A stretch of DNA of 64,000 nucleotides from NCBI GenBank assembly GCA_001595385.3, contig LVEI03000001.1, forward strand, positions 2,361,344 through 2,425,343. The letters are read 5' to 3'. Every line of letters begins with the position of its first letter. Position 1 is the stretch's first letter. The position numbers and the translations under genes are program-made. Positions 41,816 through 50,591 of the stretch are shown piece by piece. Source of the DNA: Deltaproteobacteria bacterium GWC2_55_46 (GTDB lineage: Bacteria; Desulfobacterota; GWC2-55-46). The notes beneath the pieces were generated by a model. It worked only from the letters and a program-made list of their open reading frames with translations, was not told the DNA's origin and ran no database searches.

Positions 41816-42448
41816 ATGGCGGACTGCTGCGATGACAAGGCCTGTGAGATAGAGGCTTTAAGGGGTAGGCAGGGCTCGGTGCTAAAGGCGGTGCTGGCCA
41901 TCAATGTGGTCATGTTCCTGGCCGAATCGGCGGCAGGGCTGATCGCTGCTTCTACCGCCCTTCTGGCCGACTCCCTCGACATGCTTGGCGACTCGCTCGT
42001 ATACGGGTTCAGCCTCTATGTTATCGGCAGGGGCGCCAGGTGGCAGGGCGTGTCGGCTTTGCTCAAAGGCGCCATTATGGCGGGTTTCGGTCTTTTTGTC
42101 CTTGGGGAGGCGGCCTACAAGGCGCTTTACCCCGTCCTGCCATCAGCCGTCATCATAGGCTGGGTCGGCGCGTTAGCGCTATTCGCCAATACCGTCTGCC
42201 TGGGCCTGCTGTGGAGGCACCGCTCCGATGATATCAATATGCATTCGGTCTGGCTCTGCTCACGGAACGACATCATCGCCAATGTATCTGTCATCGCGAC
42301 GGCCCCAGCCGTGTGGCTCTCAGGGTCGCGCTGGCCGGATATTATCGTAGGGGTTTTGATAGCTTTTATCTTCCTCCGTTCATCCATTTTTGTGACCTTC
42401 AGGGCCGTAAGACATCTCAATGATAAGTCCGTGAAGCATGAAGGCTGA
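41816..42448 (+). CDS. Cation diffusion facilitator-type transporter, short form
   Basis: 210 residues with about six hydrophobic helices. It has the CDF metal-site pattern ALLADSLDMLGDSLVYG in helix 2 and SRNDIIANVSVI in helix 5. The cytoplasmic C-terminal metal-binding domain of full-length CDF proteins is absent. A Cys-rich start, MADCCDDKACEIEALRGRQ, may bind metal instead. Predicted inner-membrane efflux of a divalent metal such as Zn, Cd or Co. Start at 41816 follows AAGGTG; the previous GTG is less likely. ABC-F gene begins 8 bp downstream. Confidence 0.82.
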   Translation: MADCCDDKACEIEALRGRQGSVLKAVLAINVVMFLAESAAGLIAASTALLADSLDMLGDSLVYGFSLYVIGRGARWQGVSALLKGAIMAGFGLFVLGEAAYKALYPVLPSAVIIGWVGALALFANTVCLGLLWRHRSDDINMHSVWLCSRNDIIANVSVIATAPAVWLSGSRWPDIIVGVLIAFIFLRSSIFVTFRAVRHLNDKSVKHEG

Positions 42449-42456
42449 CCTTTTAC

Positions 42457-44337
42457 ATGGCTTTGCTCAACCTTAAAAAAGTGACCATGGGCTTCGGAAG
42501 CCCGTTGCTCATCGACGGGGCCGACCTGCAGGTCGAAAGCGGCGAGCGGCTCTGCCTCGTCGGGCGGAACGGCTCTGGTAAATCGACCCTTATGAAGCTC
42601 ATAAGCGGGGTTCTTTTGCCAGACGGAGGCGATATCACGCGCGCCCCTGGGCTTAAGGTCACGATGCTGCCGCAGGAGGTCCCCGGCGAGCTTAACGGGA
42701 GCGTTTTCGATTGCGTAACCGGCGGGCTCGGCGATGTCCATAGGCTCGTCGCAAGGTATCATTCGGCTGTGAAGGCGCTGGAAGGCGGCGGGGAGAAGGC
42801 GATAGCCGAGCTGGAGCGGGTACATCATGAGCTGGAGAGCAAAGGCGGCTGGCATGCCAACCAGCGGGTCGAAGGCGTATTATCAAGGCTCAAGCTCCCG
42901 GCTGACGCGGAGTTCTCACAGCTGTCCGGCGGATACAAAAGAAGGGCTCTCCTCGGCAGGGCGCTCGTGGCTGAACCTGACCTCCTTCTCCTGGATGAGC
43001 CGACAAACCACCTCGATATCGAATCTATAAACTGGCTCGAGGAGTTCCTTCTCGGGTACTGGGGGACTATTTTATTCATCACGCACGACAGGATGCTCGC
43101 TAAAAAGCTCGCTACCAGGATAATCGAGCTCGACAGGGGCAGGCTCATGAACTGGCAGTGCGGCTACGCCGATTACCTTGAGCGAAAAGAGTCGCTGCTG
43201 CATTCAGAGGCAAGGCAGAACGCCCTTTTCGACAAGAAGCTTGCCGAGGAAGAGGCTTGGGTGCGCCAGGGTATCAAGGCCCGCAGGACCCGGAACGAAG
43301 GCCGGGTCAGGGCGCTTGAGGAGATGCGCAGGCTACGCGTTGAGCGTAGAGAGCTTGAGGGCACGGCAAGGATAAGGTCGCAGGAGGCCGAGTTTTCAGG
43401 AAAGCTCGTAATAGAGGCCAAGGGGATAGGCTTTTCATACGAAGGCAGCGCCGCCGGTCCGGCTATAAAAGACTTTTCAACGCTCATTATGAGGGGTGAC
43501 AAGATCGGCATCATAGGCCCGAACGGCTCTGGCAAGACGACTCTTTTAAAGCTCCTTCTGGGAAAGCTTGCCCCGGCTTCAGGGAGCGTCCGCCTTGGCA
43601 CCCGCCTTGAGGTAGCCTATTTTGACCAGCACAGGTCGGTCCTCGACGAGGAAAGGACGGTCCAGGAGAATATAGGGGATGGCAACAGCCAGATAATGAT
43701 AGACGGCGAGGCGCGCCATGTCATAGGTTATCTACAGGATTTTCTCTTCTCGCCTGACAGGGCTCGGACCCCGGTCAAGGCGCTCTCAGGCGGGGAGAGG
43801 AACAGGCTTATGCTCGCGAAACTTTTCGCCAGGCCATCAAACCTCCTTGTAATGGACGAGCCAACGAACGACCTCGACGTCGAAACCCTCGACCTTCTCG
43901 AAGACCTCCTTGTGGAATATCAGGGGACGGTCCTCCTTGTAAGCCATGACAGGACGTTTTTGAATAACGTGGTAACGAGCACGATAGTATTCGAAAGAGG
44001 CGATTTGAACGAATATATAGGCGGATATGACGACTGGCTTCGCCAGAGGCCGGCGGAGTCGGACGCAGGCGGCGTAAAGAACGTCAAAAAGGAAAAGCCT
44101 AAGAAGGAACGGGGCGCTAAGCTGAGTTTTAAGGAAGAGAGGGAACTAAGCGAGCTGCCTGAGAGGATAGAGGCCATCGAGGCCGAGGAGCAGGCCCTTT
44201 ACAAAGAGATGTCCGATCCTGCCTTCTACAGGCAGGGCGTCCAAACACAGGCCTCTGCCAAGGTGCGCATGGAAGAGATAGAGGAGCTCCTTAAGGCCTT
44301 ATATCTGAGATGGGAGGAGCTTGAGGCCGTAAAATAA
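42457..44337 (+). CDS. ABC-F family ATPase (Uup-like)
   Basis: 626 residues, with no membrane segment. Two ABC cassettes: Walker A GRNGSGKSTLMKL and GPNGSGKTTLLKL, signatures LSGGYKRRALLGRAL and LSGGERNRLMLAKLF, Walker B LLLLDEPTNHLD and LLVMDEPTNDLD. The ABC-F linker lies between them, and a charged C-terminal coiled coil (about 545-626) is typical of Uup. ABC-F proteins act on ribosomes or, for Uup, also on DNA intermediates. Location next to a UvrD-like helicase gene is suggestive but they are separated by a repeat-bearing gap. Confidence 0.9.
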   Translation: MALLNLKKVTMGFGSPLLIDGADLQVESGERLCLVGRNGSGKSTLMKLISGVLLPDGGDITRAPGLKVTMLPQEVPGELNGSVFDCVTGGLGDVHRLVARYHSAVKALEGGGEKAIAELERVHHELESKGGWHANQRVEGVLSRLKLPADAEFSQLSGGYKRRALLGRALVAEPDLLLLDEPTNHLDIESINWLEEFLLGYWGTILFITHDRMLAKKLATRIIELDRGRLMNWQCGYADYLERKESLLHSEARQNALFDKKLAEEEAWVRQGIKARRTRNEGRVRALEEMRRLRVERRELEGTARIRSQEAEFSGKLVIEAKGIGFSYEGSAAGPAIKDFSTLIMRGDKIGIIGPNGSGKTTLLKLLLGKLAPASGSVRLGTRLEVAYFDQHRSVLDEERTVQENIGDGNSQIMIDGEARHVIGYLQDFLFSPDRARTPVKALSGGERNRLMLAKLFARPSNLLVMDEPTNDLDVETLDLLEDLLVEYQGTVLLVSHDRTFLNNVVTSTIVFERGDLNEYIGGYDDWLRQRPAESDAGGVKNVKKEKPKKERGAKLSFKEERELSELPERIEAIEAEEQALYKEMSDPAFYRQGVQTQASAKVRMEEIEELLKALYLRWEELEAVK

Positions 44338-44497
44338 TGACCGGTGGCCCATCTCTGGCGTATCTATAAATGAAAGATGTAAAAACAAGCACAAGCCTTT
44401 AACCGCTAAAGCCTGCCAAACCTTCCTGCCAATCCTCTTTTTCAACATAATCTGTATTCACCTTTGCCATCGCCATATGGTATTATCTCATGCTTTT

Positions 44498-44654
44498 AAC
44501 AGGCATGAAATAAGTCCATCTGCTTCGTTGTCATCGTCGCGGCAGAAGCGGCGTACCAAAGAAGTACGCCTCATTCATCAAACGGCGAGAATCGCCTCGC
44601 ATATGGTTTTTAGAGCAGCCTGAACAAAATCTGTGTTTTTTAACAACCCGTTAA
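44498..44654. repeat. Dispersed palindromic element, copy 6
   Basis: Left end AACAGGCATGAAATAAG and right end GTTTTTTAACAACCCGTTAA are diverged forms of the family ends. The interior GGCGTAC-CAAAGAA-GTACGCC palindrome and CATCAAACGGCGAGAATCGC are shared with copies 2 and 5. It takes up about half of the 336-bp gap 44338-44673; the other part has no recognised feature. Confidence 0.75.
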
Positions 44655-44673
44655 ATCCTGAAAGGCGAAATAG

Positions 44674-46656
44674 ATGTACCTCAAGACACTCAACCAGCTG
44701 CAGCTCAAGGCGGCTACCTTCGGCAACGGCCCCCTGCTAATACTCGCCGGGGCAGGCTCCGGAAAGACAAAGGTCCTTACCTCGAGGATAGCTCATCTGG
44801 TACTCAACAAAAAAGTGCCGGCAGGCTCTATCCTCGCAGTCACCTTCACGAACAAGGCCGCGCGTGAGATAAAAGAGCGCATCGAGAAGCTTATAGGTGA
44901 AAGGACGGAGGATATCTGGGCCGGGACCTTCCATACGATAGGGCTTAGGATAATAAGGGAAGAGGTGAAGCTCCTGGGCCTTGATGCGAATTTTACAATC
45001 TATGACGAGGAAGAGCAGACGCTTCTCGTGAACTACGTGATGTCGGAGCTATCCATCAGCAACAAGGACCTGCCGTACAAGAGTGTCGTCTGGGAGATAA
45101 ACCTCGCGAAGAACAACTGCCTTACCCCTGACGAGTATGCCAGGCGTGGGGAATCTGACCTGAGGGATGTGGTCGTCCCCGTCTACAGGGCCTACGAGAA
45201 GAAGCTGAAATCGATGAACGCCGTCGACTTCGGGGACCTTATCTGCAAGCCGATCCAGCTTCTGCAGTCCGACCCCGAGGTCCTCAAAAAATACCAGTCA
45301 AAGTTCGCCCACATACTCGTCGACGAATATCAGGACACCAATAAGTCCCAGTACATACTTACAAAACTCCTCGCGTCAGGGCAGATGAACCTTTGCGCCG
45401 TGGGCGACCCGGACCAGTCCATCTACGGGTGGAGGGGGGCGAGCATCGAGAACATCCTCAAGTTCAGGGAGGACTACCCGCACTCGGCCACGATAAAGCT
45501 GGAGCAGAACTACCGTTCGACAGGCAACATCCTCGGGGCGGCAAACTCGGTGATAACGAACAACGAGGACAGGATAGAAAAAAACCTCTGGACCGATAAC
45601 CACGATGGGGAGCCGGTCTTCTTCGAGGAGTGCCTGAACGAATACGAGGAGGCCCGCTTTGCGGTCAGGCAGATAGCGAAGGCCATATCCGCGGACCCGA
45701 AGGTCAAGTACAAGGACTTTACCGTCCTTTACAGGACAAATACGCAGTCGAGGACATTCGAGGAATTGTTCTTCGAGGAAGGCATCCCTTATACGGTGGT
45801 CGGCGGTTTCAGGTTCTTTGACAGGAGGGAGATAAAGGACACGCTCGCCTACTTGAAGGCCATCGTCAACCCGGATGACTCCCTCAACTTCCTTCGCATC
45901 GTGAACGTGCCGCCGAGGGGCATCGGCAAGGCCACCATCGAGAAGGCTCACCGGCTGAGCGCAGCCCAGGACCTCTCGCTCTACGAGGCCTTCAGGAAAG
46001 GGAGGCGTGACGGTATCTTCTCCGAGAGCGTAAACGATTTTATCGGGACGTTCGAGATACTCCGTCAGGAGGCCTCTGAGATGCCTCTATATGAGTTCGC
46101 GTCAAGGGTCCTTGACCTCACCGGCTATACGGACTTCTGGGCGAGCAAAAAGACCGAAGAGGCCGATATCCGCGTAAAGAACCTTGATAGCCTTATAGCG
46201 GCGATAAAGAAATACGAGACAGGCCACCCGAAGGCGGTTCTTGCGGACTACCTGAACCTTGTCTCGCTCATGAGCGACGCCGACCAGTTCGAGGACAAGC
46301 ACAACAGGGTCACCATGATGACGATACATTGCGCCAAGGGGCTTGAGTTCCCGGTCGTGTTCATGGCTGGCATGGAAGAGGGGCTCTTCCCCCATAAAAG
46401 GAGCATCGACGAGGAGACGGTCGAGGAGGAGAGGAGGCTCTGCTACGTCGGGATGACGCGCGCCAGAAAGCGCCTATTCCTGCTTTCCGCAAAGAATCGG
46501 AGCTCTGGCAAGGAGACCTCGCTGCAGCTCCCGTCGAGGTTTATCTCCGAGATAGACCCGCTCTTCATTAAAAAGAAGGAATTCGCCCCTGCCGGGACAG
46601 CGAGGGACCATATAGAGAGCATAAGAAGGCTCCTGAACCCGGCGGAAGGGTCGTGA
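44674..46656 (+). CDS. UvrD/PcrA/Rep-type DNA helicase
   Basis: 660-residue superfamily 1A helicase. Motif I is LAGAGSGKTKVLTSR, followed by AVTFTNKAAREIKERI, motif II LVDEYQDTN, motif III GDPDQSIYGWRGA, the QNYRST box, VTMMTIHCAKGLEFPVVFM and motif VI EERRLCYVGMTRARKRL. It unwinds DNA 3' to 5' in repair or replication restart. Shorter than UvrD (about 720), mainly at the C-terminus. Closest to PcrA/Rep; the paralogue cannot be settled. Confidence 0.93.
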   Translation: MYLKTLNQLQLKAATFGNGPLLILAGAGSGKTKVLTSRIAHLVLNKKVPAGSILAVTFTNKAAREIKERIEKLIGERTEDIWAGTFHTIGLRIIREEVKLLGLDANFTIYDEEEQTLLVNYVMSELSISNKDLPYKSVVWEINLAKNNCLTPDEYARRGESDLRDVVVPVYRAYEKKLKSMNAVDFGDLICKPIQLLQSDPEVLKKYQSKFAHILVDEYQDTNKSQYILTKLLASGQMNLCAVGDPDQSIYGWRGASIENILKFREDYPHSATIKLEQNYRSTGNILGAANSVITNNEDRIEKNLWTDNHDGEPVFFEECLNEYEEARFAVRQIAKAISADPKVKYKDFTVLYRTNTQSRTFEELFFEEGIPYTVVGGFRFFDRREIKDTLAYLKAIVNPDDSLNFLRIVNVPPRGIGKATIEKAHRLSAAQDLSLYEAFRKGRRDGIFSESVNDFIGTFEILRQEASEMPLYEFASRVLDLTGYTDFWASKKTEEADIRVKNLDSLIAAIKKYETGHPKAVLADYLNLVSLMSDADQFEDKHNRVTMMTIHCAKGLEFPVVFMAGMEEGLFPHKRSIDEETVEEERRLCYVGMTRARKRLFLLSAKNRSSGKETSLQLPSRFISEIDPLFIKKKEFAPAGTARDHIESIRRLLNPAEGS

Positions 46657-46749
46657 AGGGCCTTAAGGCGCACTACGTCTGGAAGGCGTGACAACGTACT
46701 CTTTTTCTGAGATAATAATCTTTTTGGCACTCCGGAGCATTATCCCGCC

Positions 46750-46825
46750 GCCTGGCTTTTGAAGCCAGGCGAGCGATACAAATAGAAAAGTACTTCGAGG
46801 TGAAGCCCCCCGCCCGGGGTGCTTC
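46750..46825. other. Two stem-loops between the helicase and HemQ-family genes
   Basis: Stem 1 (46750-46770) is a perfect 9-bp GCCTGGCTT / AAGCCAGGC with a 3-nt loop. Stem 2 (46802-46825) pairs GAAGC...CCCC with GGGG...GCTTC. Neither has a T-tract. They lie in the leader of the downstream gene, 20 bp before its RBS, and might terminate the helicase transcript or control the next gene. Confidence 0.5.
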
Positions 46826-46858
46826 AAGTCACCGTATGTGAACGAAGGAGGAAAGAAA

Positions 46859-47584
46859 GTGCCGGTAAATATTGTTATGGAAGGTATTACCGATCTAAGG
46901 GAAAAAGGCGCGGTCAAGGACGGCGAGCGCCAGGCGCTGGACAGGAGGCTCTTCATGCAGCTTCAGGTCTTCAGCGGATGCCGCGATACATCGGCTGTAG
47001 CAAAGACCCTGCGGGGGAGCGGGATCGATTCCGTGCTCTATGAGGACATCAACGACCCTCAGGGGGTAGCGCTCCTTACCATGAGCGAGGACCCCGATTT
47101 CTTTGTAACAACGCTCCGCCAGTTCCTCAACGGCAGGGAGTTCGCCGCTTTAGGGCTTAACTATGAGTACGCCATGCTCGGACGGACCTACGCCCTCGGC
47201 CATGAAGAGAACCTTGAGGACTGGCTTGTGCACCGTTCGAAGAGGGTGGTGACCAACCCGGCCTGGAAGTGGGCTGTCTGGTATCCGCTTCGCAGGAGCG
47301 GTGAGTTCGCCCTTCTCTCGCCTAAGGAGCAGGGGGAGATACTGATGGAGCACGGCATGATAGGGCGCGCTTTCGGGAAGGCCGACCTCGGCCACGACAT
47401 CCGCCTTTCGTGCTTCGGCCTCGACAGGAACGACAACGACTTCGTCATAGGGCTCATAGGCAAGGAGCTTCATCCGTTGTCCGCCCTTGTCCAGGCCATG
47501 CGCAAGACCAGGCAGACCTCGACATATATACAGGAGATGGGGCCGTTCTTCGCTGGAAAGGCTGTCTGGCAGACCGGGGGTTGA
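46859..47584 (+). CDS. Chlorite dismutase/HemQ-family haem protein
   Basis: 241 residues from GTG 46859, chosen because AAGGAGG lies 7 bp upstream. The C-terminal half matches the chlorite dismutase/coproheme decarboxylase fold: WAVWYPLRRSGEF with the Tyr of the YPM motif, ILMEHGMIGRAFGK with the proximal His, CFGLDRNDNDFVIGL, and the end QEMGPFFAGK. The N-terminal half is less conserved, as in the family. Either coproporphyrin-dependent haem synthesis (HemQ) or a detoxifying role is possible; no haem-biosynthesis gene is adjacent. A strong terminator at 47615 closes this single-gene unit. Confidence 0.72.
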   Translation: MPVNIVMEGITDLREKGAVKDGERQALDRRLFMQLQVFSGCRDTSAVAKTLRGSGIDSVLYEDINDPQGVALLTMSEDPDFFVTTLRQFLNGREFAALGLNYEYAMLGRTYALGHEENLEDWLVHRSKRVVTNPAWKWAVWYPLRRSGEFALLSPKEQGEILMEHGMIGRAFGKADLGHDIRLSCFGLDRNDNDFVIGLIGKELHPLSALVQAMRKTRQTSTYIQEMGPFFAGKAVWQTGG

Positions 47585-47614
47585 TCCCCTTTTCCGGTAT
47601 TTCATGGATTGACA

Positions 47615-47649
47615 ATAAAAAAGGGCCGGAAAAACCGGCCCTTTTTTAT
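47615..47649. terminator. Bidirectional intrinsic terminator
   Basis: A perfect 15-bp stem ATAAAAAAGGGCCGG / CCGGCCCTTTTTTAT with a 5-nt A loop serves the HemQ-family gene on the plus strand and the M1 peptidase gene on the minus strand. Confidence 0.92.
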
Positions 47650-47669
47650 TATATGTTTTTATTCAGGCG

Positions 47670-50363
47670 TTATTTTTTTCCCCTGAGGTATATCTCGGCC
47701 TGGCCGTGGATGGTGGCGCATGCCTCTTTGGAGATAAGGCGGACGATCCTTTCCAGCGCCGATGTGACCTCCTCGCGGAGATGCGGCTTCAAGCTCTTTA
47801 CATGCTGGAAGGTGTTCAGGAGGCGGCTGGCGGTCGTCGCGTTTACAGGCGCGAGGCTTACTACGGTATCCGCCGCCCATTTTATCCCCCTGTCGGTCCA
47901 GACCATCTTGTTGTTGGCGGCCATGGAGAGGAAGAGCGCCCGGCACCAGGTCGGCTGATTGACATCAAAGCTGCCGCGCCGCCTCTCGACCTCGATCATC
48001 TCAAATACATCCTCCCTTGTGCCGCTTGAGACCACCCGAAGGTAGTTGGCGTACCCGCTTAAATGCTTGTGCCAGCCCTTGTAGACTTCTTCAAGCACGC
48101 CCCTGCGTGAAGGCTCGGAGGAGCGGTTGAGGGCCGTCAGAGCGGCGACACGTTCGCTCGCGGTGGAGGCTGTATGGAAATAATCGAGTATAAGGCTGTG
48201 GCTCTCCCTGGAATCGTCTATCGTGATTAGCTCAAGGAGGACGTTCTTGAGCATGCGGTCCTCTATCCCGACTTTTGGCCCGTCCTTCTGTGAACTGCCT
48301 GTCGGAGCCTTCGCGTGTAGCCTCCTGAATTCAAGGAGCATTTCATCCCTGTATCTCGCGTTTACCGCTGACATGAGCCGTTCCCGGGCTGCTACCAGCT
48401 CCTGGTACCACGCGGAAAAGCTCCGGTCGACGGGCTGTTCTTCAACACGCAGGAAATATGCCTTCAATGAGGTCGGCAGGCTTCTGTCCCTCAGGAACTC
48501 ACCGAATACGGCCAGCCATTCTTCGCTTATGGTCGAATCCGGGGTCTTAAGGAGTCTCACGCGTTCCAGGTCGGTAAGTTTTCTCATCGCGTCGACCCGG
48601 TTATAGGCGTTGGGGTCGTATCTTGCCTGCATCGACAATGTCGCTGTATCGGCGTTCGTATGCTGGAATGTCCCGTAAAAAGAGGAGTCGCGGTTCATTG
48701 AGGCGAAGGCAGGAGGCGCTGGAAGCTCTTCATAGACGATCTCCTCTTCTTCCTCCTTCATGGTGAAGATTTTTTTGGTTCCTGCCATGTCGCGCCCCTT
48801 TTTGTCGACCAGCGCGAGGCTCAAGGGCAGGCAGAAAGGCTCCATTCCCTGGGGCAGCTCCTGGCGTAGCTTTACGCGGAAACGTCTTCCGTCAGCCTCT
48901 GTCCTGGCAGAGAGCTTCGGGTAACCTATCCTGTATAGCCATCCGCTCTTGAACTGCCTTAAAGATACCCCTGAGACCTCCTCAAAGCACGCGAAGAACT
49001 CTTCCGTATTGGCGTTGCCACCCCGATAGCGTTCGAAATAAAGGCTCTTGCCGGCCTTGAAGGCCGCTTCCCCGATAATGAGGCGGAGCATCCTTATGAC
49101 CTCCGCGGCCTTGACGTAGGTGACCCCGTCTATCAATTCCTCAGGGTCGTTGAAGCCGTCCCTCACGATGCGGCCGAAGTGGCCAGCGTCCTCGATGGCC
49201 AGCGGGCCGAGCAGAGGAGCCCTGATGGAATCCACCTGAAAGAGCCTCGCGAATGACGGGTCGAAGACCTCGGCCATGAACTGCCTCTCCACATCCACCG
49301 TATAGGCCTCGTTCAGCCAGACGTCAAAGGGTGTTTCCATGGTCGTATCGCTGCCGCACTGGTTGTGCTCGAATTCATGTACTATCACTGCATGCGCGTA
49401 GAGAAGGGTCGTATCGAGCGTGTGCTCGGTTATAAGGGCGGCGTCGGTCACGATGGTGGTGTTGCCGAGGTTCTCCATGCCGCCGAAGTTGGATTTTGTC
49501 ATGCAGATCGTGCGGTAGGTGTCAAAAGGATATTCATAGCCCTGTTTCTTTTCGATCCAGAGCACCGATTCTTTGAGTATCTCCATCGGTATGCGGGCGT
49601 ACTCGGTTGAGCCGGGCGGGACAAGGTATTCGAGACGGACCGTGCGCCCTGATGGATAGGTGACACTGTCGGCAAGGCTATCCCATGTGCCGGCGCACAC
49701 AAAGAAGAGATACGGGGCCATCGGCACAGGGTTTCTATATGTGATGACCTGGCGCGCGGGGTCTGCCGGCTTAACCACTGGCTTCCCGTCCGGGTTTGAG
49801 GCGCGGTCCACGTTGCCGTTGCTTATGAGGTGGGTGTAGCGGCTGTCCGCTTCGATGGTAGTCGTCATGGTGCATTTGGCGCGGCAATCGTCGAAGATAG
49901 GCATGATGCGCTGAAAGCCCCACTGCTGGCACTGGGATATATACTGCTGAGGCGCGCCCTGGGGGGTCGTATCTTTGTATATGCCCTCAAGGATGTGCTC
50001 GGATGGGACGCACCTTGTAACCGTCCTTACGAAAAATCTCTGTCCGGAAGCTACCCTGCGGGGGAGCTTTATGGCGAGCTTGTTATTCTCGCGCGTGTAT
50101 TCAAAGGCGAGAGGTTCTCCCTTTTTTTCCTCCGGCCCTTTGAGCCATTCGACGCTTTTGATCTCAAGGTCGCTGGCGTCGAGCTCTATCCTGTCGAGCC
50201 CTTCCACGGCCGTCATCTGAAGGCAGTTCGCGGCTTCGACCTCTTCCCCCAGAAAGTTTATGTAAATAGTAAGGTGCTCAAGCCTTACCGGAAGCTCCCC
50301 GAAGTCCTCTCTGGCGTATTTGAACTCTCTGGCAGATGTCTTGTCACTGGTCTCTGTTTTCAC
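47670..50363 (-). CDS. M1-family aminopeptidase, PepN-like
   Basis: About 897 residues. M1 hallmarks: substrate motif FGGMENLGNTTIV, zinc motif HEFEHNQ with the third ligand in NEAYTVDVE 18 residues on, and an N-terminal beta domain with MPIFDDCRAKCTMTTTIEA. The C-terminal half matches the long helical domain of alanyl aminopeptidase. No signal peptide, so cytoplasmic peptide turnover is expected. Start is GTG 50363, supported by AAGGAAGG 9 bp upstream; a longer reading to 50441 has no RBS. Divergent from the Wzi-like gene. Confidence 0.9.
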   Translation of the reverse strand: MKTETSDKTSAREFKYAREDFGELPVRLEHLTIYINFLGEEVEAANCLQMTAVEGLDRIELDASDLEIKSVEWLKGPEEKKGEPLAFEYTRENNKLAIKLPRRVASGQRFFVRTVTRCVPSEHILEGIYKDTTPQGAPQQYISQCQQWGFQRIMPIFDDCRAKCTMTTTIEADSRYTHLISNGNVDRASNPDGKPVVKPADPARQVITYRNPVPMAPYLFFVCAGTWDSLADSVTYPSGRTVRLEYLVPPGSTEYARIPMEILKESVLWIEKKQGYEYPFDTYRTICMTKSNFGGMENLGNTTIVTDAALITEHTLDTTLLYAHAVIVHEFEHNQCGSDTTMETPFDVWLNEAYTVDVERQFMAEVFDPSFARLFQVDSIRAPLLGPLAIEDAGHFGRIVRDGFNDPEELIDGVTYVKAAEVIRMLRLIIGEAAFKAGKSLYFERYRGGNANTEEFFACFEEVSGVSLRQFKSGWLYRIGYPKLSARTEADGRRFRVKLRQELPQGMEPFCLPLSLALVDKKGRDMAGTKKIFTMKEEEEEIVYEELPAPPAFASMNRDSSFYGTFQHTNADTATLSMQARYDPNAYNRVDAMRKLTDLERVRLLKTPDSTISEEWLAVFGEFLRDRSLPTSLKAYFLRVEEQPVDRSFSAWYQELVAARERLMSAVNARYRDEMLLEFRRLHAKAPTGSSQKDGPKVGIEDRMLKNVLLELITIDDSRESHSLILDYFHTASTASERVAALTALNRSSEPSRRGVLEEVYKGWHKHLSGYANYLRVVSSGTREDVFEMIEVERRRGSFDVNQPTWCRALFLSMAANNKMVWTDRGIKWAADTVVSLAPVNATTASRLLNTFQHVKSLKPHLREEVTSALERIVRLISKEACATIHGQAEIYLRGKK

Positions 50364-50514
50364 GGTCTCATGCCTTCCTTTTACAAGATGAGGTGATGTC
50401 GTTCGATGGGGCTTATTGCCGCGCACCATAATTATAACCATATTTAGAGAAAAGGGGAGGGGTTTTAAAGCAGTTATATTAAGCCTGTATGTCTAAAAAC
50501 AGAGATAGCGCCAT

Positions 50515-50542
50515 TTGTATAAAATCCGGATTCAATTATACT
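50515..50542 (+). promoter_or_regulatory. Sigma-70 promoter for the Wzi-like gene
   Basis: TTGTAT, 16-bp spacer, TATACT, ending 49 bp before the TTG start at 50592. Confidence 0.55.
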
Positions 50543-50591
50543 TATTCAAGAATCTCCTTCCGTTAGAGGATAAAAAGGAGCAGGTATAAGA

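Noticed and set aside
12554-44654. Insertion sequences at the palindromic elements
   Set aside because: Copies are about 80-160 bp and encode nothing; no transposase gene or remnant is seen in the window.
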